Shown here piece after piece: positions 1-7,478 of a stretch of 11,466 nt of DNA. The notes beneath the pieces are model-generated. The model was not told the DNA's origin, did no database searches, and saw only the letters and a list, made by a program, of their open reading frames with translations. The translations under genes were made by a program, and so were the position numbers. The stretch is from NCBI GenBank assembly GCA_022424805.1, contig JAKMGR010000133.1, positions 1 to 11,466 on the forward strand. Direction: 5' to 3'. Numbering within the stretch: position 1 is the stretch's first letter; every line of letters begins with the position of its first letter. Source of the DNA: Verrucomicrobiales bacterium. GTDB taxonomy: Bacteria > Verrucomicrobiota > Verrucomicrobiia > Verrucomicrobiales > DEV007.

Positions 1-60
1 TGACAATTCTTCGGCAACAGCAAGAAAACACTCCAATTCGCGAAAGGAAAAAGCAGTCAT
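1..60 (-). CDS. LysR-type transcriptional regulator, N-terminal fragment (runs off left edge)
   Basis: An ATG at 60 on the minus strand opens a frame that stays open to the window edge. Its 20 residues read MTAFSFRELECFLAVAEELS. This matches the start of LysR-family winged-helix DNA-binding domains, where a short lead is followed by a helix of the form LxxFlaVAeelSFtrAA. Only the first helix is visible, so effector and targets are unknown. It is transcribed divergently from ilvD with 68 bp between the start codons, the classic arrangement for a LysR regulator and its target, compare IlvY and ilvC in enterobacteria. Regulation of ilvD by this protein is inference. The family call rests on 20 residues and would be settled by the sequence to the left. 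Confidence 0.75.
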   Translation of the reverse strand, partial: MTAFSFRELECFLAVAEELS

Positions 61-128
61 ATCAAAAAAGTATCATTAACAGAGAAAAATAATATTTTCA
101 TCAATTAGAAAAAGTAGCAAGTTTCCAC
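61..128. promoter_or_regulatory. Divergent LysR/ilvD promoter region
   Basis: This AT-rich 68-bp gap separates two divergent start codons, so it must hold promoters for at least one of the genes. TAATAT at 90-95 is a possible -10 hexamer for ilvD, but no good -35 lies upstream of it. GAAAA(N6)TTTTC at 84-99 is a short inverted repeat of the size LysR proteins often bind. No convincing Shine-Dalgarno precedes ilvD. The region call is firm from gene layout; the individual elements are weak guesses. Confidence 0.5.
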
Positions 129-1832
129 ATGGCTAAGAAAACATCCTCACCAGCTCATCGACAGTATTCTGCTCCCATGCTCGACGGTCCCGATCGTGCC
201 CCGAGCCGTGCAATGTTGCATCCCGTTGGTTTTTCCAATAAAGACTTTCAGAAGTCGATTGTCGGAGTCGCATCGACCTGGAGCATGGTGACCCCATGCA
301 ACATGCACATCGATGGTCTCGCCAAGGAGTCGGTCAGCGGTGTCGATGCCGCTGGGGGGAAGGGGGTCGAGTTCAATACCATCACCATTTCGGACGGGAT
401 TTCGATGGGAACGGAGGGAATGAAATATTCTCTCGTCAGTCGCGAAGTCATTGCAGATTCGATCGAAACAGTAGTTGGCTGCGAAGGTATGGACGGCGTC
501 GTTGCGATCGGCGGATGTGATAAAAATATGCCGGGCTGCATGATGGCAATTGCGAGGATGAATCGTCCGGGAATTTTCGTTTACGGAGGAACGATCAAGC
601 CCGGTTGCTTCAAAGGCGAGGACGTCGACATCGTCTCGGTTTTCGAGGCGGTTGGAAAACACAGCGCCGGAAAGATTGACGACAAGGAACTCGAAGGAGT
701 TACGGAGACTGCGATTCCCGGCCCCGGTTCCTGCGGTGGAATGTATACTGCCAATACAATGGCGAGTGCGATTGAGGCGCTTGGCATGAGTCTCCCGAAC
801 AGCTCCGCACAGGCAGCGGTGAGTGATGAAAAGATGATGGATTGCTTCGATGCAGGCGCAGCTGTAGTGAATTTGATCAACAAGTGCATTCGCCCTCGTG
901 ACATCATGACGAAGAAGGCGTTTGAGAATGCGATCACCGTAGTCACCGCACTCGGTGGTTCGACCAATGCAGTGCTTCATCTCATCGCGATCGCCAATGC
1001 TGCAGGTGTCAAAATCTCGATCGACGATTTTACCCGGATTGGGAAACGTGTTCCCGTGATCGCCGATCTGAAGCCGAGCGGAGCGAATGTGATGATGAAG
1101 CTCGTCGAAATCGGCGGGACGCTTCCCCTCATGAAAATGCTACTCAATGCGGGACTGCTTCACGGTGATTGCATGACCGTGACTGGAAAAACAATGAAGC
1201 AGAATCTGGCAAAGGTAAAGGCTTCCTACCCGAAGGGCCAGACCATCATTCGTAGTTTGAAAAAGCCCATCAAGAAAGATGGCCACCTTGTTGTGCTTTA
1301 CGGAAACCTCGCTCCAGAGGGTGCGGTTGCGAAGATCTCCGGCAAGGAGGGCCTCAGTTTCACAGGGAAGGCCAAGGTCTATGATTCTGAAGAAAAAGCA
1401 ATGAAAGCGATTCTCGGTGGACGAATCAAAAAAGGTGACGTCGTTGTCATTCGCATGGAAGGGCCAAAGGGCGGTCCCGGAATGCGGGAAATGCTTGGGC
1501 CAACCGGAGCGATCATGGGAGCTGGCTTGGGAGAGGACGTCGCCTTGATTACTGACGGTCGTTTTTCAGGGGGTAGTCACGGTTTTGTGATCGGGCACGT
1601 CACGCCGGAAGCTTTTGTTGGTGGTCCGCTCGCGCTTGTGAAAAACGGCGATGAGATTTCCATCGACGCTGAAAAGCGTGAGATGACCCTCAAGGTCACG
1701 AAGAAAGAACTAGCCGCTCGTCAGAAAAGTTGGAAGCAGCCGAAGCCGCGCTACACCAAGGGGGTTCTCGCGAAATACGCTAAGCTCGTGTCATCCGCTT
1801 CGACCGGAGCGGTGACCGACGGGGACTTGTAA
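129..1832 (+). CDS. ilvD: Dihydroxy-acid dehydratase
   Basis: This cytoplasmic enzyme dehydrates 2,3-dihydroxy-isovalerate and 2,3-dihydroxy-3-methylvalerate to the 2-keto acids, the step before the final transamination to valine and isoleucine. The 567 residues match the usual IlvD/Edd family length. Three cysteines expected to bind an Fe-S cluster are present: C57 in TPCNMH, C130 in CDKNMPGC and C202 in [15 protein letters not shown]132 in CDKN is the lysine that is carbamylated in [2Fe-2S] members, and S480 in GRFSGGSHG is the catalytic serine position. The spacing suggests the [2Fe-2S] class, which is inference. The protein ends in the typical [12 protein letters not shown] tail. The ATG at 129 is chosen because the conserved N-terminal stretch [13 protein letters not shown] begins shortly after it. 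No other ilv gene is in the window; a divergent LysR gene lies upstream. The related sugar-acid dehydratases are less likely given the overall match. Confidence 0.96.
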   Translation: MAKKTSSPAHRQYSAPMLDGPDRAPSRAMLHPVGFSNKDFQKSIVGVASTWSMVTPCNMHIDGLAKESVSGVDAAGGKGVEFNTITISDGISMGTEGMKYSLVSREVIADSIETVVGCEGMDGVVAIGGCDKNMPGCMMAIARMNRPGIFVYGGTIKPGCFKGEDVDIVSVFEAVGKHSAGKIDDKELEGVTETAIPGPGSCGGMYTANTMASAIEALGMSLPNSSAQAAVSDEKMMDCFDAGAAVVNLINKCIRPRDIMTKKAFENAITVVTALGGSTNAVLHLIAIANAAGVKISIDDFTRIGKRVPVIADLKPSGANVMMKLVEIGGTLPLMKMLLNAGLLHGDCMTVTGKTMKQNLAKVKASYPKGQTIIRSLKKPIKKDGHLVVLYGNLAPEGAVAKISGKEGLSFTGKAKVYDSEEKAMKAILGGRIKKGDVVVIRMEGPKGGPGMREMLGPTGAIMGAGLGEDVALITDGRFSGGSHGFVIGHVTPEAFVGGPLALVKNGDEISIDAEKREMTLKVTKKELAARQKSWKQPKPRYTKGVLAKYAKLVSSASTGAVTDGDL

Positions 1833-1899
1833 TCTTGGAGCCTTCTCCCCGAATGTTTTTAGCGAAAGTCTTGTATCCCTCTTGATAAGATAGAGCAAT

Positions 1900-1926
1900 G
1901 CGATGCTGCTACTGTCCCAGCATCGC
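1900..1926. terminator. Stem-loop at the convergent ilvD / metallohydrolase junction
   Basis: GCGATGCTG (1900-1908) and CAGCATCGC (1918-1926) are perfect 9-bp complementary arms around a 9-base loop. The loop contains the TAG stop (1909-1911) of the minus-strand metallohydrolase gene, so its last codons form one arm. The position between convergent genes fits a bidirectional terminator. There is no clear T-tract on either side, so intrinsic termination is uncertain, and a role in mRNA 3'-end protection is equally possible. Confidence 0.5.
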
Positions 1927-4413
1927 TTCCACCTTCTCCACACTCAGTCCGACCACCGGCAGCTCATAGCCGAGCGTATCTCCGTTTGGCTCGAAGCCGT
2001 TTCCATCTACATCTATGTAGATTGGATTGTTGTAGGCGCAAGGTTCGATCGATGCCTGGCTGCTCGTGCCGAATCCACGCTGTAGCGATTCCTTTTCGCC
2101 AATGGCAACCACAATGATCTGAGAGTCTTCACTGAGGTCGAGCTCGATCATTTTGGCAAAACCGCTGTTCTGTTCCGAGTCATTGAAAAGCTTGGGGTGC
2201 GTTTCGAGAGTGTAGTTGTATCGCGAATCCTGCCGTCCGTTCACCAATACCTGAACTCGGTTGATGTTGTACCAGTTGGCACAGGAAACTTTGACACTGA
2301 GCAATGTTTTGCCAGTCGATCTCTCATATCCTCCCGCAATGGTTCCGTTGTCGGTTTGCACTTTCAGGAAGGGGCCGCTCGACAGGATCATGTTTCCGGC
2401 TTTTGCCCGGCGGGAAATTTCTCTCCAGTCGATTTCCTCGGGATCGTCAGTTGGACTTGGAATGTAAGTTCTCCAGCTGCCGACACCGTTTCCGTAAACG
2501 TGGTGTGCATCAGCCACCCCGATACCCCAGACTTTCAAGCCCTGGTTCAGCAGCTGAAGCCAGATGAACTCGCGATTGTAGTTCACCTGCTTGCCAAGAC
2601 CGGTGCGGGCTTTGCCAATTGAAAAAGGAGCACCAGCGAGAATGCTCGAAGCGCGGTAGTTCTGTGATTCTAATCCGTCCAGCAAACCTCCGAAATAGGC
2701 GTAGCCACCATCAGCGCGGCCGTCGCGGTTCCAGTCGATGAAATTTTCCGACATGTCAGGGTGGTTTACGTGAACCCAGCGATCAGGTTCTTCTCCCTGG
2801 TAGTTTCGTAGAACGATCGCATTCAGACGAGGGTCCTTTTGCCAGACAGGTGCTCCGCCATCCTGCTTTTTGGGATCAGGTTTCAGGGGGAATGTATTGA
2901 AGTGGGCTCCTCTCCCTGTCAGTTCCATGCCAGGTACGGTGGCGAGAAATTTCTTGAGGCCCAGCTTGCCGATGTGTGGTTCCCAATCGTAGAGGCGATT
3001 GTGCTCTGTCGTTGGCGCAAATTCGATATGCTCGGCGGCGAGATTGATGAGGCGATCATCGGTGCCGCAGGTGTTGTCTCCACTCGGCGTGGAGTGGTTG
3101 TGAAAGTCGCAGGAAACCCATCCGTTCGTATTGACGGAGCGGACCAGCTTTCCCTTCACCTCGACGGAAGCGCCGGGTGCAAGTTCGATATCTTGGGTGA
3201 TGGCATCGTATTCCGGGCCTCTCACCACCGTCACCCGGTAGCTGCCTGGCGGAAGGGGGACGTTGAACTTTCCGGTTGCAGAGTGCCATTGGTCCTTGCA
3301 GCCATGGGCGCGATCGGTCGGCCCCAGGTCAGGTTTCGGTGTTCCATCTCGCGGAGTGAAATGGACTTTGCAAGGGATGTCAGTGCCGTCCTCTGCGGTG
3401 ATGGCGAAAGAGACTTGAGAAAGATCTGACAGATCCTGTTCGAGAATAACATTTTCGATCACCTCCAGATCCCTTGAGACAGTTTTCCGCCCCATGTCTT
3501 CCAGTGACACTTTGTGTGTTCCTTTCGGCCAGGCGAAAGCCGCTTTGCCTTCGCCATCAGGATAAGCTGGGGTAGGCTTGGCATCACCTAGACTGACCAT
3601 GGCTCGACCCGTGACGATTGGATTCGCATCCTTGTCTTTGAGAACGAGGGTGACTGTTCCGACTTCATCCGGGGTTTTTCTCTGAGCCACGACGCCTACT
3701 GCTTCGGCAGGAGACTTCCCGACTGCGAGAAATCGAGCCACCTTGAGGGCCTTCCCAGGCGCGAGCTTGACGGTATTGGATTCAGGAATGGCTGCTCCTT
3801 CCTCTTCGACCCAGGCAAATGCATAGCCGCATTTGTGTGCGGGATCGATTGAGTCTGCCCACTGGATTCCTCTGATCGAACCTTTGCTTCGCATTTGTGT
3901 CCAGCCATCGGTGAGGGAGAATTGCTTTTCCTCTTTGGAATCGTTTTGGAACTCGGAAACGATGAGCACGCCATGCCAGCCATCTTTCAAGAGATAGCGA
4001 TGAGTTTTTCCAAGTCCGTTGCCTTTGGCTGTAGTAACGACAGTTTCGACAGCGACATGCTCCTCGGGCGCATCGACAATCTTCACGTAGTTCACCGGTC
4101 CTTTTTGCGCGCTCGGTGTAAAGATCGTGATCTGATCGTTGTCTGCATCCCGCAGGGTCAAATCGTAGAGGCAGCCGGGCGTCTCGTTTCCGTCGCCGTA
4201 GAAGGCGCTCATGTTGGGTCGTCGGAGCGGGAGATTGCCGGAAATAACGACTTCGATTTTGTCATTTCGAAGAACGAAGTCTCCCACGATTCCATCAGCT
4301 TCTTTTCCTCCGGGAAGTTCGGAGAAATTGGTGTCGCCGATTTCAAAAACTTCAGCAGCGAAAAGAGAAGCCGTCGAGGTGACCAGAGTGAGTAAAGCAA
4401 TTACAAATTTCAT
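1909..4413 (-). CDS. Secreted CehA/McbA-type PHP-domain metallohydrolase
   Basis: This 834-residue protein probably hydrolyses a phosphoester, ester or carbamate outside the cytoplasm; the substrate is unknown. Residues 1-20 form a Sec signal peptide (basic start, hydrophobic core, cleavage near FAA). Residues of about 20-430 are beta-rich and lack motifs I can name, with carboxypeptidase-regulatory-like segments such as LPPGSYRVTV. The PHP metallohydrolase domain follows: DFHNHS with H438 and H440, TTEHN with E470 and H471, GMELT with E497, HVNHPD with H548 and H551, and VADAHH with D635 and H637. These match the metal ligands of the PHP superfamily as found in CehA-like proteins. Near the C-terminus, DVDGNGFEPNGD (801-812) resembles an EF-hand calcium loop. 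The gene is last in a minus-strand run after the sulfatase, 104 bp downstream. CehA (carbaryl hydrolase) named the family, but most members are uncharacterised, so the pesticide activity should not be assumed. Confidence 0.85.
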   Translation of the reverse strand: MKFVIALLTLVTSTASLFAAEVFEIGDTNFSELPGGKEADGIVGDFVLRNDKIEVVISGNLPLRRPNMSAFYGDGNETPGCLYDLTLRDADNDQITIFTPSAQKGPVNYVKIVDAPEEHVAVETVVTTAKGNGLGKTHRYLLKDGWHGVLIVSEFQNDSKEEKQFSLTDGWTQMRSKGSIRGIQWADSIDPAHKCGYAFAWVEEEGAAIPESNTVKLAPGKALKVARFLAVGKSPAEAVGVVAQRKTPDEVGTVTLVLKDKDANPIVTGRAMVSLGDAKPTPAYPDGEGKAAFAWPKGTHKVSLEDMGRKTVSRDLEVIENVILEQDLSDLSQVSFAITAEDGTDIPCKVHFTPRDGTPKPDLGPTDRAHGCKDQWHSATGKFNVPLPPGSYRVTVVRGPEYDAITQDIELAPGASVEVKGKLVRSVNTNGWVSCDFHNHSTPSGDNTCGTDDRLINLAAEHIEFAPTTEHNRLYDWEPHIGKLGLKKFLATVPGMELTGRGAHFNTFPLKPDPKKQDGGAPVWQKDPRLNAIVLRNYQGEEPDRWVHVNHPDMSENFIDWNRDGRADGGYAYFGGLLDGLESQNYRASSILAGAPFSIGKARTGLGKQVNYNREFIWLQLLNQGLKVWGIGVADAHHVYGNGVGSWRTYIPSPTDDPEEIDWREISRRAKAGNMILSSGPFLKVQTDNGTIAGGYERSTGKTLLSVKVSCANWYNINRVQVLVNGRQDSRYNYTLETHPKLFNDSEQNSGFAKMIELDLSEDSQIIVVAIGEKESLQRGFGTSSQASIEPCAYNNPIYIDVDGNGFEPNGDTLGYELPVVGLSVEKVEAMLGQ

Positions 4414-4517
4414 CGCACGCAGTTTGGCGGGACTGCAGAGGCGGCGAACAGAAAAAAATGTGACCGACTTGCGTGACGAATCGAGTTGCTTCTACCTAAG
4501 TAGGCGGCTCCGATCTT

Positions 4518-5906
4518 TCACTGCTCTTTTTCCATGGGGTGATACTTCCGAATCCAGGGATCTTTCTGCTTCTCGAGGTGTCCCATCAGTCGAGCCACCA
4601 TCTCTTCCCTGATCTTCGCGAGTTCAGGATCGTCCGCCAGGTTTTTCGTTTCCCACGGATCGGTTTCGAGATCGTAAAGTTCAAGACGCGGGCGATGGAG
4701 AAAATCCTCCACGAGTCGGCTTCCGATTTTTTCATCGCCGCGCCCCCGCAGTTCCGCCCAGGTCCTGCGTTGCACAGTATCAATCGGCAGCGGGTACTCC
4801 GTACCCGGAGTGAGATTCCAGATCAGTTTGTATTTTCTGCCGCGCAGAGTTCGCATCGGGTAGTATGCAAAAATGTCGTGTCCGACGTGGCTTAGCAGCG
4901 CTTCGTCCCATCCTGCGGGATTCTCCTGATCGAGGATGGGCAGGATGCTTCTCCCGTGTAGCGGATACTTGTCGAATGTGACTCCCGCCCAGTCGAGAAA
5001 GGTGGGGGTCAAATCGGTGAAAGTCACGAGAGCGCGGTTGGGGCTGAGAGGCTTTTCGACGCCGGGTGCTCGAACGATAAAGGGGACGCGGACACCGGGT
5101 TCGTAGTGGGTTCCCATCGCACCGGGCTCCGAAGTGCCGTGGTCAGCAATGAAAATGACCAGCGTGTTATCCTTATACCCGGTCCGCTCGAGCTCCGAAA
5201 GGACGATGCCAACACCGTGATCCATTCGCGAAATCTGCTGGTAGTATCCGGCGATTCCTTCGCGAACGTTTGCTGTGTCGGGAAGAAAGGGCGGAACGAC
5301 TGCATCTTTTGGGTCGTAGGCAACAGGCTCGTAGCCATTCACCGTCTTCGGTACACCCCATGCAGCGCCCGGAATTCCGATGGGGTGGGGATCATTAAAG
5401 GAGACGACGAGAAAGAACGGATCCTCGGATTTTTCCTCCAGGAATGTCATAGCCTGCTTGCCGGTAGTGACGACGTCACGGGAGCGGTTTCTTGGATGGT
5501 AATCGAGCGGATATTTCTCCATCGGTTTGATGTGATCTTTTCCGATCAGACCAGTGCGATAGCCGGCGTCCTTGAGCATGGAGAAAACGGAGAAAACATC
5601 GGCTCTCAGCTGCTGATTGTGTTCGCGGTGGGGGTGAGCGTATTGCCCGTTCGAGTGCGTTAGCAAACCCGTATACATCACGGCGCGGCTGGGGCCGCAG
5701 GAGGCGGTGGTCGCAAAGGCGTGCTCAAAACGAATCCCTTCGGAAGCGAGCTTGTCGAGATTGGGAGTCTGGATCGAGGGGTGACCATAGCATCCCACAT
5801 CCGTCCACGTGTGGTTGTCCGAAATCAGCAGGAGAATGTTCCTGTCCTCTCCGATCGAAATGGAAAAGGCAAAGAAGCAGAGCAGGGGAAGAAAAGCGGG
5901 TTTCAT
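4518..5906 (-). CDS. Secreted S1-family sulfatase, N-sulfoglucosamine sulfohydrolase-like
   Basis: This type I, formylglycine-dependent sulfatase of 462 residues is probably exported to the periplasm or outside: residues 1-19 are a hydrophobic signal peptide. The sulfatase signature CGPSR places the cysteine to be converted to formylglycine at C70, and RAVMYTGL follows. Other active-site positions visible are D30-N31 in the first strand, K123 and H125 in IGKDH, H174 in NDPHP, and D255-H256 in IADHG. SNGQYAH and GKDH(x5)YPLDY resemble human SGSH, which removes the N-sulfate of heparan glucosamine, pointing to an SGSH-like subfamily; this subfamily call is inference. The C-terminal YDLETDPWETKNLA is the standard sulfatase end. 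Two bases separate the start from the upstream acyltransferase stop, so the two are likely co-transcribed. Activity would need an anaerobic or FGE-type maturase, which is not in this window. Confidence 0.92.
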   Translation of the reverse strand: MKPAFLPLLCFFAFSISIGEDRNILLLISDNHTWTDVGCYGHPSIQTPNLDKLASEGIRFEHAFATTASCGPSRAVMYTGLLTHSNGQYAHPHREHNQQLRADVFSVFSMLKDAGYRTGLIGKDHIKPMEKYPLDYHPRNRSRDVVTTGKQAMTFLEEKSEDPFFLVVSFNDPHPIGIPGAAWGVPKTVNGYEPVAYDPKDAVVPPFLPDTANVREGIAGYYQQISRMDHGVGIVLSELERTGYKDNTLVIFIADHGTSEPGAMGTHYEPGVRVPFIVRAPGVEKPLSPNRALVTFTDLTPTFLDWAGVTFDKYPLHGRSILPILDQENPAGWDEALLSHVGHDIFAYYPMRTLRGRKYKLIWNLTPGTEYPLPIDTVQRRTWAELRGRGDEKIGSRLVEDFLHRPRLELYDLETDPWETKNLADDPELAKIREEMVARLMGHLEKQKDPWIRKYHPMEKEQ

Positions 5907-5908
5907 GG

Positions 5909-7045
5909 TTAGAGGCGGAGAAAGACTTTATTGCGGAACATCCACCAGAGTACTAGCCAGAATATCAACGCAATCAGACAGGCTTCGACGATCGGCGCCG
6001 CTGGACCGACAAATACGAAATCAGGCAGGTGTCGATGCAGATTGGCTCTCACGAATCCCTTGGAGAGCATTCCCATGAGATACATCGCCAGCGGATTCAG
6101 GCCAACGATGACAAAGGGAAATACCCATTTGTTCCATTTTTTGACATCGATGATCCAGTAGAAGATCGCGAGCAAGCCAATCGCATAACCTCCGCTGAAA
6201 AGCGCCCAGGATGGGCTCCATAATTTCTTCACGACGGGACAAATCGTCACTCCGAGAATCGCACCGACGATCCAGAGGATGATCGCCGCTATTGTCAGCA
6301 TTTTTACTTTTTGTCCACCGCTTGTTTCCCCGTTTTTCAGAAGCTGTCCAGCCATCAATCCCATCAGCATGGTGACAAAAGACGGCACGAAGTTCAGCGT
6401 CGAATAGGCATGGCCATCGAATGGCTTTTCCCTTGGGAAGAGATTCAAAAACCATAGGTCGAATTGCTGAGGCAAGCTTGTGCCGTCGGCAAAATGAGCA
6501 CGCCACGACTCGAGTCCGCGCGGCAGTAGCACCATCAGAATGTAGTAAACGACGAGAACGGCAGCCCCCGCGGTAAATTGAGTTTTCCACGACCGCCCGA
6601 AGAGGAAAAAGAGAAAGCCATATCCGAGGCCGATCTGGCTTAGCACATTCGTAAAAAGCCAGTTCGTGTCGCCCCAGCGAGACTGCAGAAAAACGCCGAG
6701 CAGAGTGAGGAGGATCGCTCGGGTCCATGCGTGTCGCATTCGGCTGCCATAGCTTTGCCCGAGTCGCGCTCGTTTTTCGTAGGAGAAAGGCATCGATACT
6801 CCGACGATGAACATGAAAGCCGGCTGGATCAGGTCCCAGACCGAAACGCCGAGAAAAGCGAATTGGCTGTTCCATTGGGGATGGGATCCGTTAAACACCA
6901 GAAATTCGGCAAAGGCGCCGTCCCATTGTTTCGCTGCCTTCGCGAGACCAAGACCGGAGGTGGCGAGTAGCAGCATGACCGTTCCGCGATACACGTCGAG
7001 GGACAGCAGACGTTCATTTTTCGCGGGTGGTTCGTCAGGACTCAT
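5909..7045 (-). CDS. HGSNAT-like membrane acyltransferase (DUF5009/DUF1624-type)
   Basis: This 378-residue polytopic inner-membrane protein has about ten hydrophobic segments, for example around residues 62-85, 131-150, 156-172, 225-245 and 355-372. The N-terminal LSLDVYRGTVML is the hallmark of the heparan-alpha-glucosaminide N-acetyltransferase / YeiB-like clan. FNGSHPQWN (residues 51-59) followed by WDLIQPAFMFIVGVSMP aligns by eye with human HGSNAT around its proposed catalytic histidine, making H55 the candidate. HGSNAT moves acetyl from cytoplasmic acetyl-CoA to a glucosamine amine on the far side of the membrane. The acceptor here is unknown. I chose the ATG at 7045 because the family motif starts 13 residues later; the longer open frame begins with TTG at 7132 and its extra 29 residues look non-coding. 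The gene leads the run into the sulfatase, with a 2-bp gap. Confidence 0.85.
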   Translation of the reverse strand: MSPDEPPAKNERLLSLDVYRGTVMLLLATSGLGLAKAAKQWDGAFAEFLVFNGSHPQWNSQFAFLGVSVWDLIQPAFMFIVGVSMPFSYEKRARLGQSYGSRMRHAWTRAILLTLLGVFLQSRWGDTNWLFTNVLSQIGLGYGFLFFLFGRSWKTQFTAGAAVLVVYYILMVLLPRGLESWRAHFADGTSLPQQFDLWFLNLFPREKPFDGHAYSTLNFVPSFVTMLMGLMAGQLLKNGETSGGQKVKMLTIAAIILWIVGAILGVTICPVVKKLWSPSWALFSGGYAIGLLAIFYWIIDVKKWNKWVFPFVIVGLNPLAMYLMGMLSKGFVRANLHRHLPDFVFVGPAAPIVEACLIALIFWLVLWWMFRNKVFLRL

Positions 7046-7226
7046 TCCATGGAGACTGAAAAGAGTTCTGGATATCGTCAATCTGGAAACCTCCGCAAAA
7101 ACGCGTAATTTCCTTGTCCTGAAGGTGATCAAGAAAAAGCTGGTCGCAGATCGCGGGTAGGGCTACGGTCGGGGCGCTTGGAAAAAATGTCCGAAGCGTG
7201 ATTCTATCCCTCTCCTTACATACAAA
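7046..7226. promoter_or_regulatory. Intergenic region between divergent genes (acyltransferase and DUF533-like)
   Basis: This 181-bp gap lies between two divergent start codons and should carry promoters for both directions. On the plus strand, TTGGAA at 7178-7183 and TTCTAT at 7202-7207 (18-base spacer) form a weak sigma70-like pair about 20 bases before the ATG at 7227. I see no operator or riboswitch. Part of the minus strand stays open in a frame ending at 7035, but that frame lacks a usable start in the gap. Confidence 0.35.
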
Positions 7227-7457
7227 ATGGACGCAGTTAAAATTCTCGGAAATCTTATCAGCAATAACGCCATGGACTCCAGCACCGGTGGTAACATTCT
7301 CGGCGCGCTCCTGGGCGGAGGCGAGCCTCAAGCTCCACCTCAGGAAGCACATAACGAGGCTCAGTATTTTGGAAATCTGGCCTACGAACTTGGCATGGAC
7401 GGTGACACTTGCAACCGCATCCACGAGCAGCTCGGTCAGTCCGAAATTTTCGCGTAA
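7227..7457 (+). CDS. Small DUF533/YebE-like protein, uncharacterised
   Basis: This 76-residue protein has no signal peptide or clear membrane segment. Residues 1-32 (MDAVKILGNLI, then a Gly-rich run ending LGALLGGG) look like the N-terminus of DUF533 (YebE-type) proteins. Residues 44-70, with YFGNLAYELGMDGDTCNRIHEQLG, look like the closing helices of the same family. The long central part of DUF533, usually 100 or more residues, is absent, with only a Pro/Gln/Glu-rich linker (33-43) joining the two ends. The similarity is by eye and weak. No function is known for the family. The ATG at 7227 is the only sensible start. The stop lies 21 bp before the RNA methyltransferase start, in the same frame, suggesting co-transcription. 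Confidence 0.65.
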   Translation: MDAVKILGNLISNNAMDSSTGGNILGALLGGGEPQAPPQEAHNEAQYFGNLAYELGMDGDTCNRIHEQLGQSEIFA

Positions 7458-7478
7458 GCGAATTTACCTGGTAAAAAT

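Noticed and set aside
147..980. 277-codon open frame antisense to ilvD
   Set aside because: It lies wholly opposite a well-matched ilvD, its product resembles no family and is rich in Arg, His and Cys as expected for an antisense shadow.
1869..1890. Imperfect inverted repeat TCTTGTATC/GATAAGA between ilvD and the metallohydrolase
   Set aside because: A bulged AT-rich stem without a T-tract next to a much better perfect hairpin at 1900-1926; likely chance.
2839..3429. 196-codon plus-strand frame opposite the metallohydrolase
   Set aside because: It is the complement of the PHP domain coding sequence, whose metal motifs are clear in the other strand; its own product shows no motif.
5106..5663. 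185-codon plus-strand frame opposite the sulfatase
   Set aside because: Antisense shadow of the sulfatase, with no recognisable motif.
7046..7132. N-terminal extension of the acyltransferase to TTG 7132
   Set aside because: The extra 29 residues are basic and unlike the family; the ATG at 7045 places the conserved LDVYRG motif at the usual distance from the start.
7035..7226. Minus-strand frame reading CDQLFLDHLQDKEITRF, in the gap before the acyltransferase
   Set aside because: It looks mildly coding but has no ATG, GTG or TTG inside the gap; the only start lies antisense within the DUF533-like gene, and it overlaps the acyltransferase start. At most a relic.
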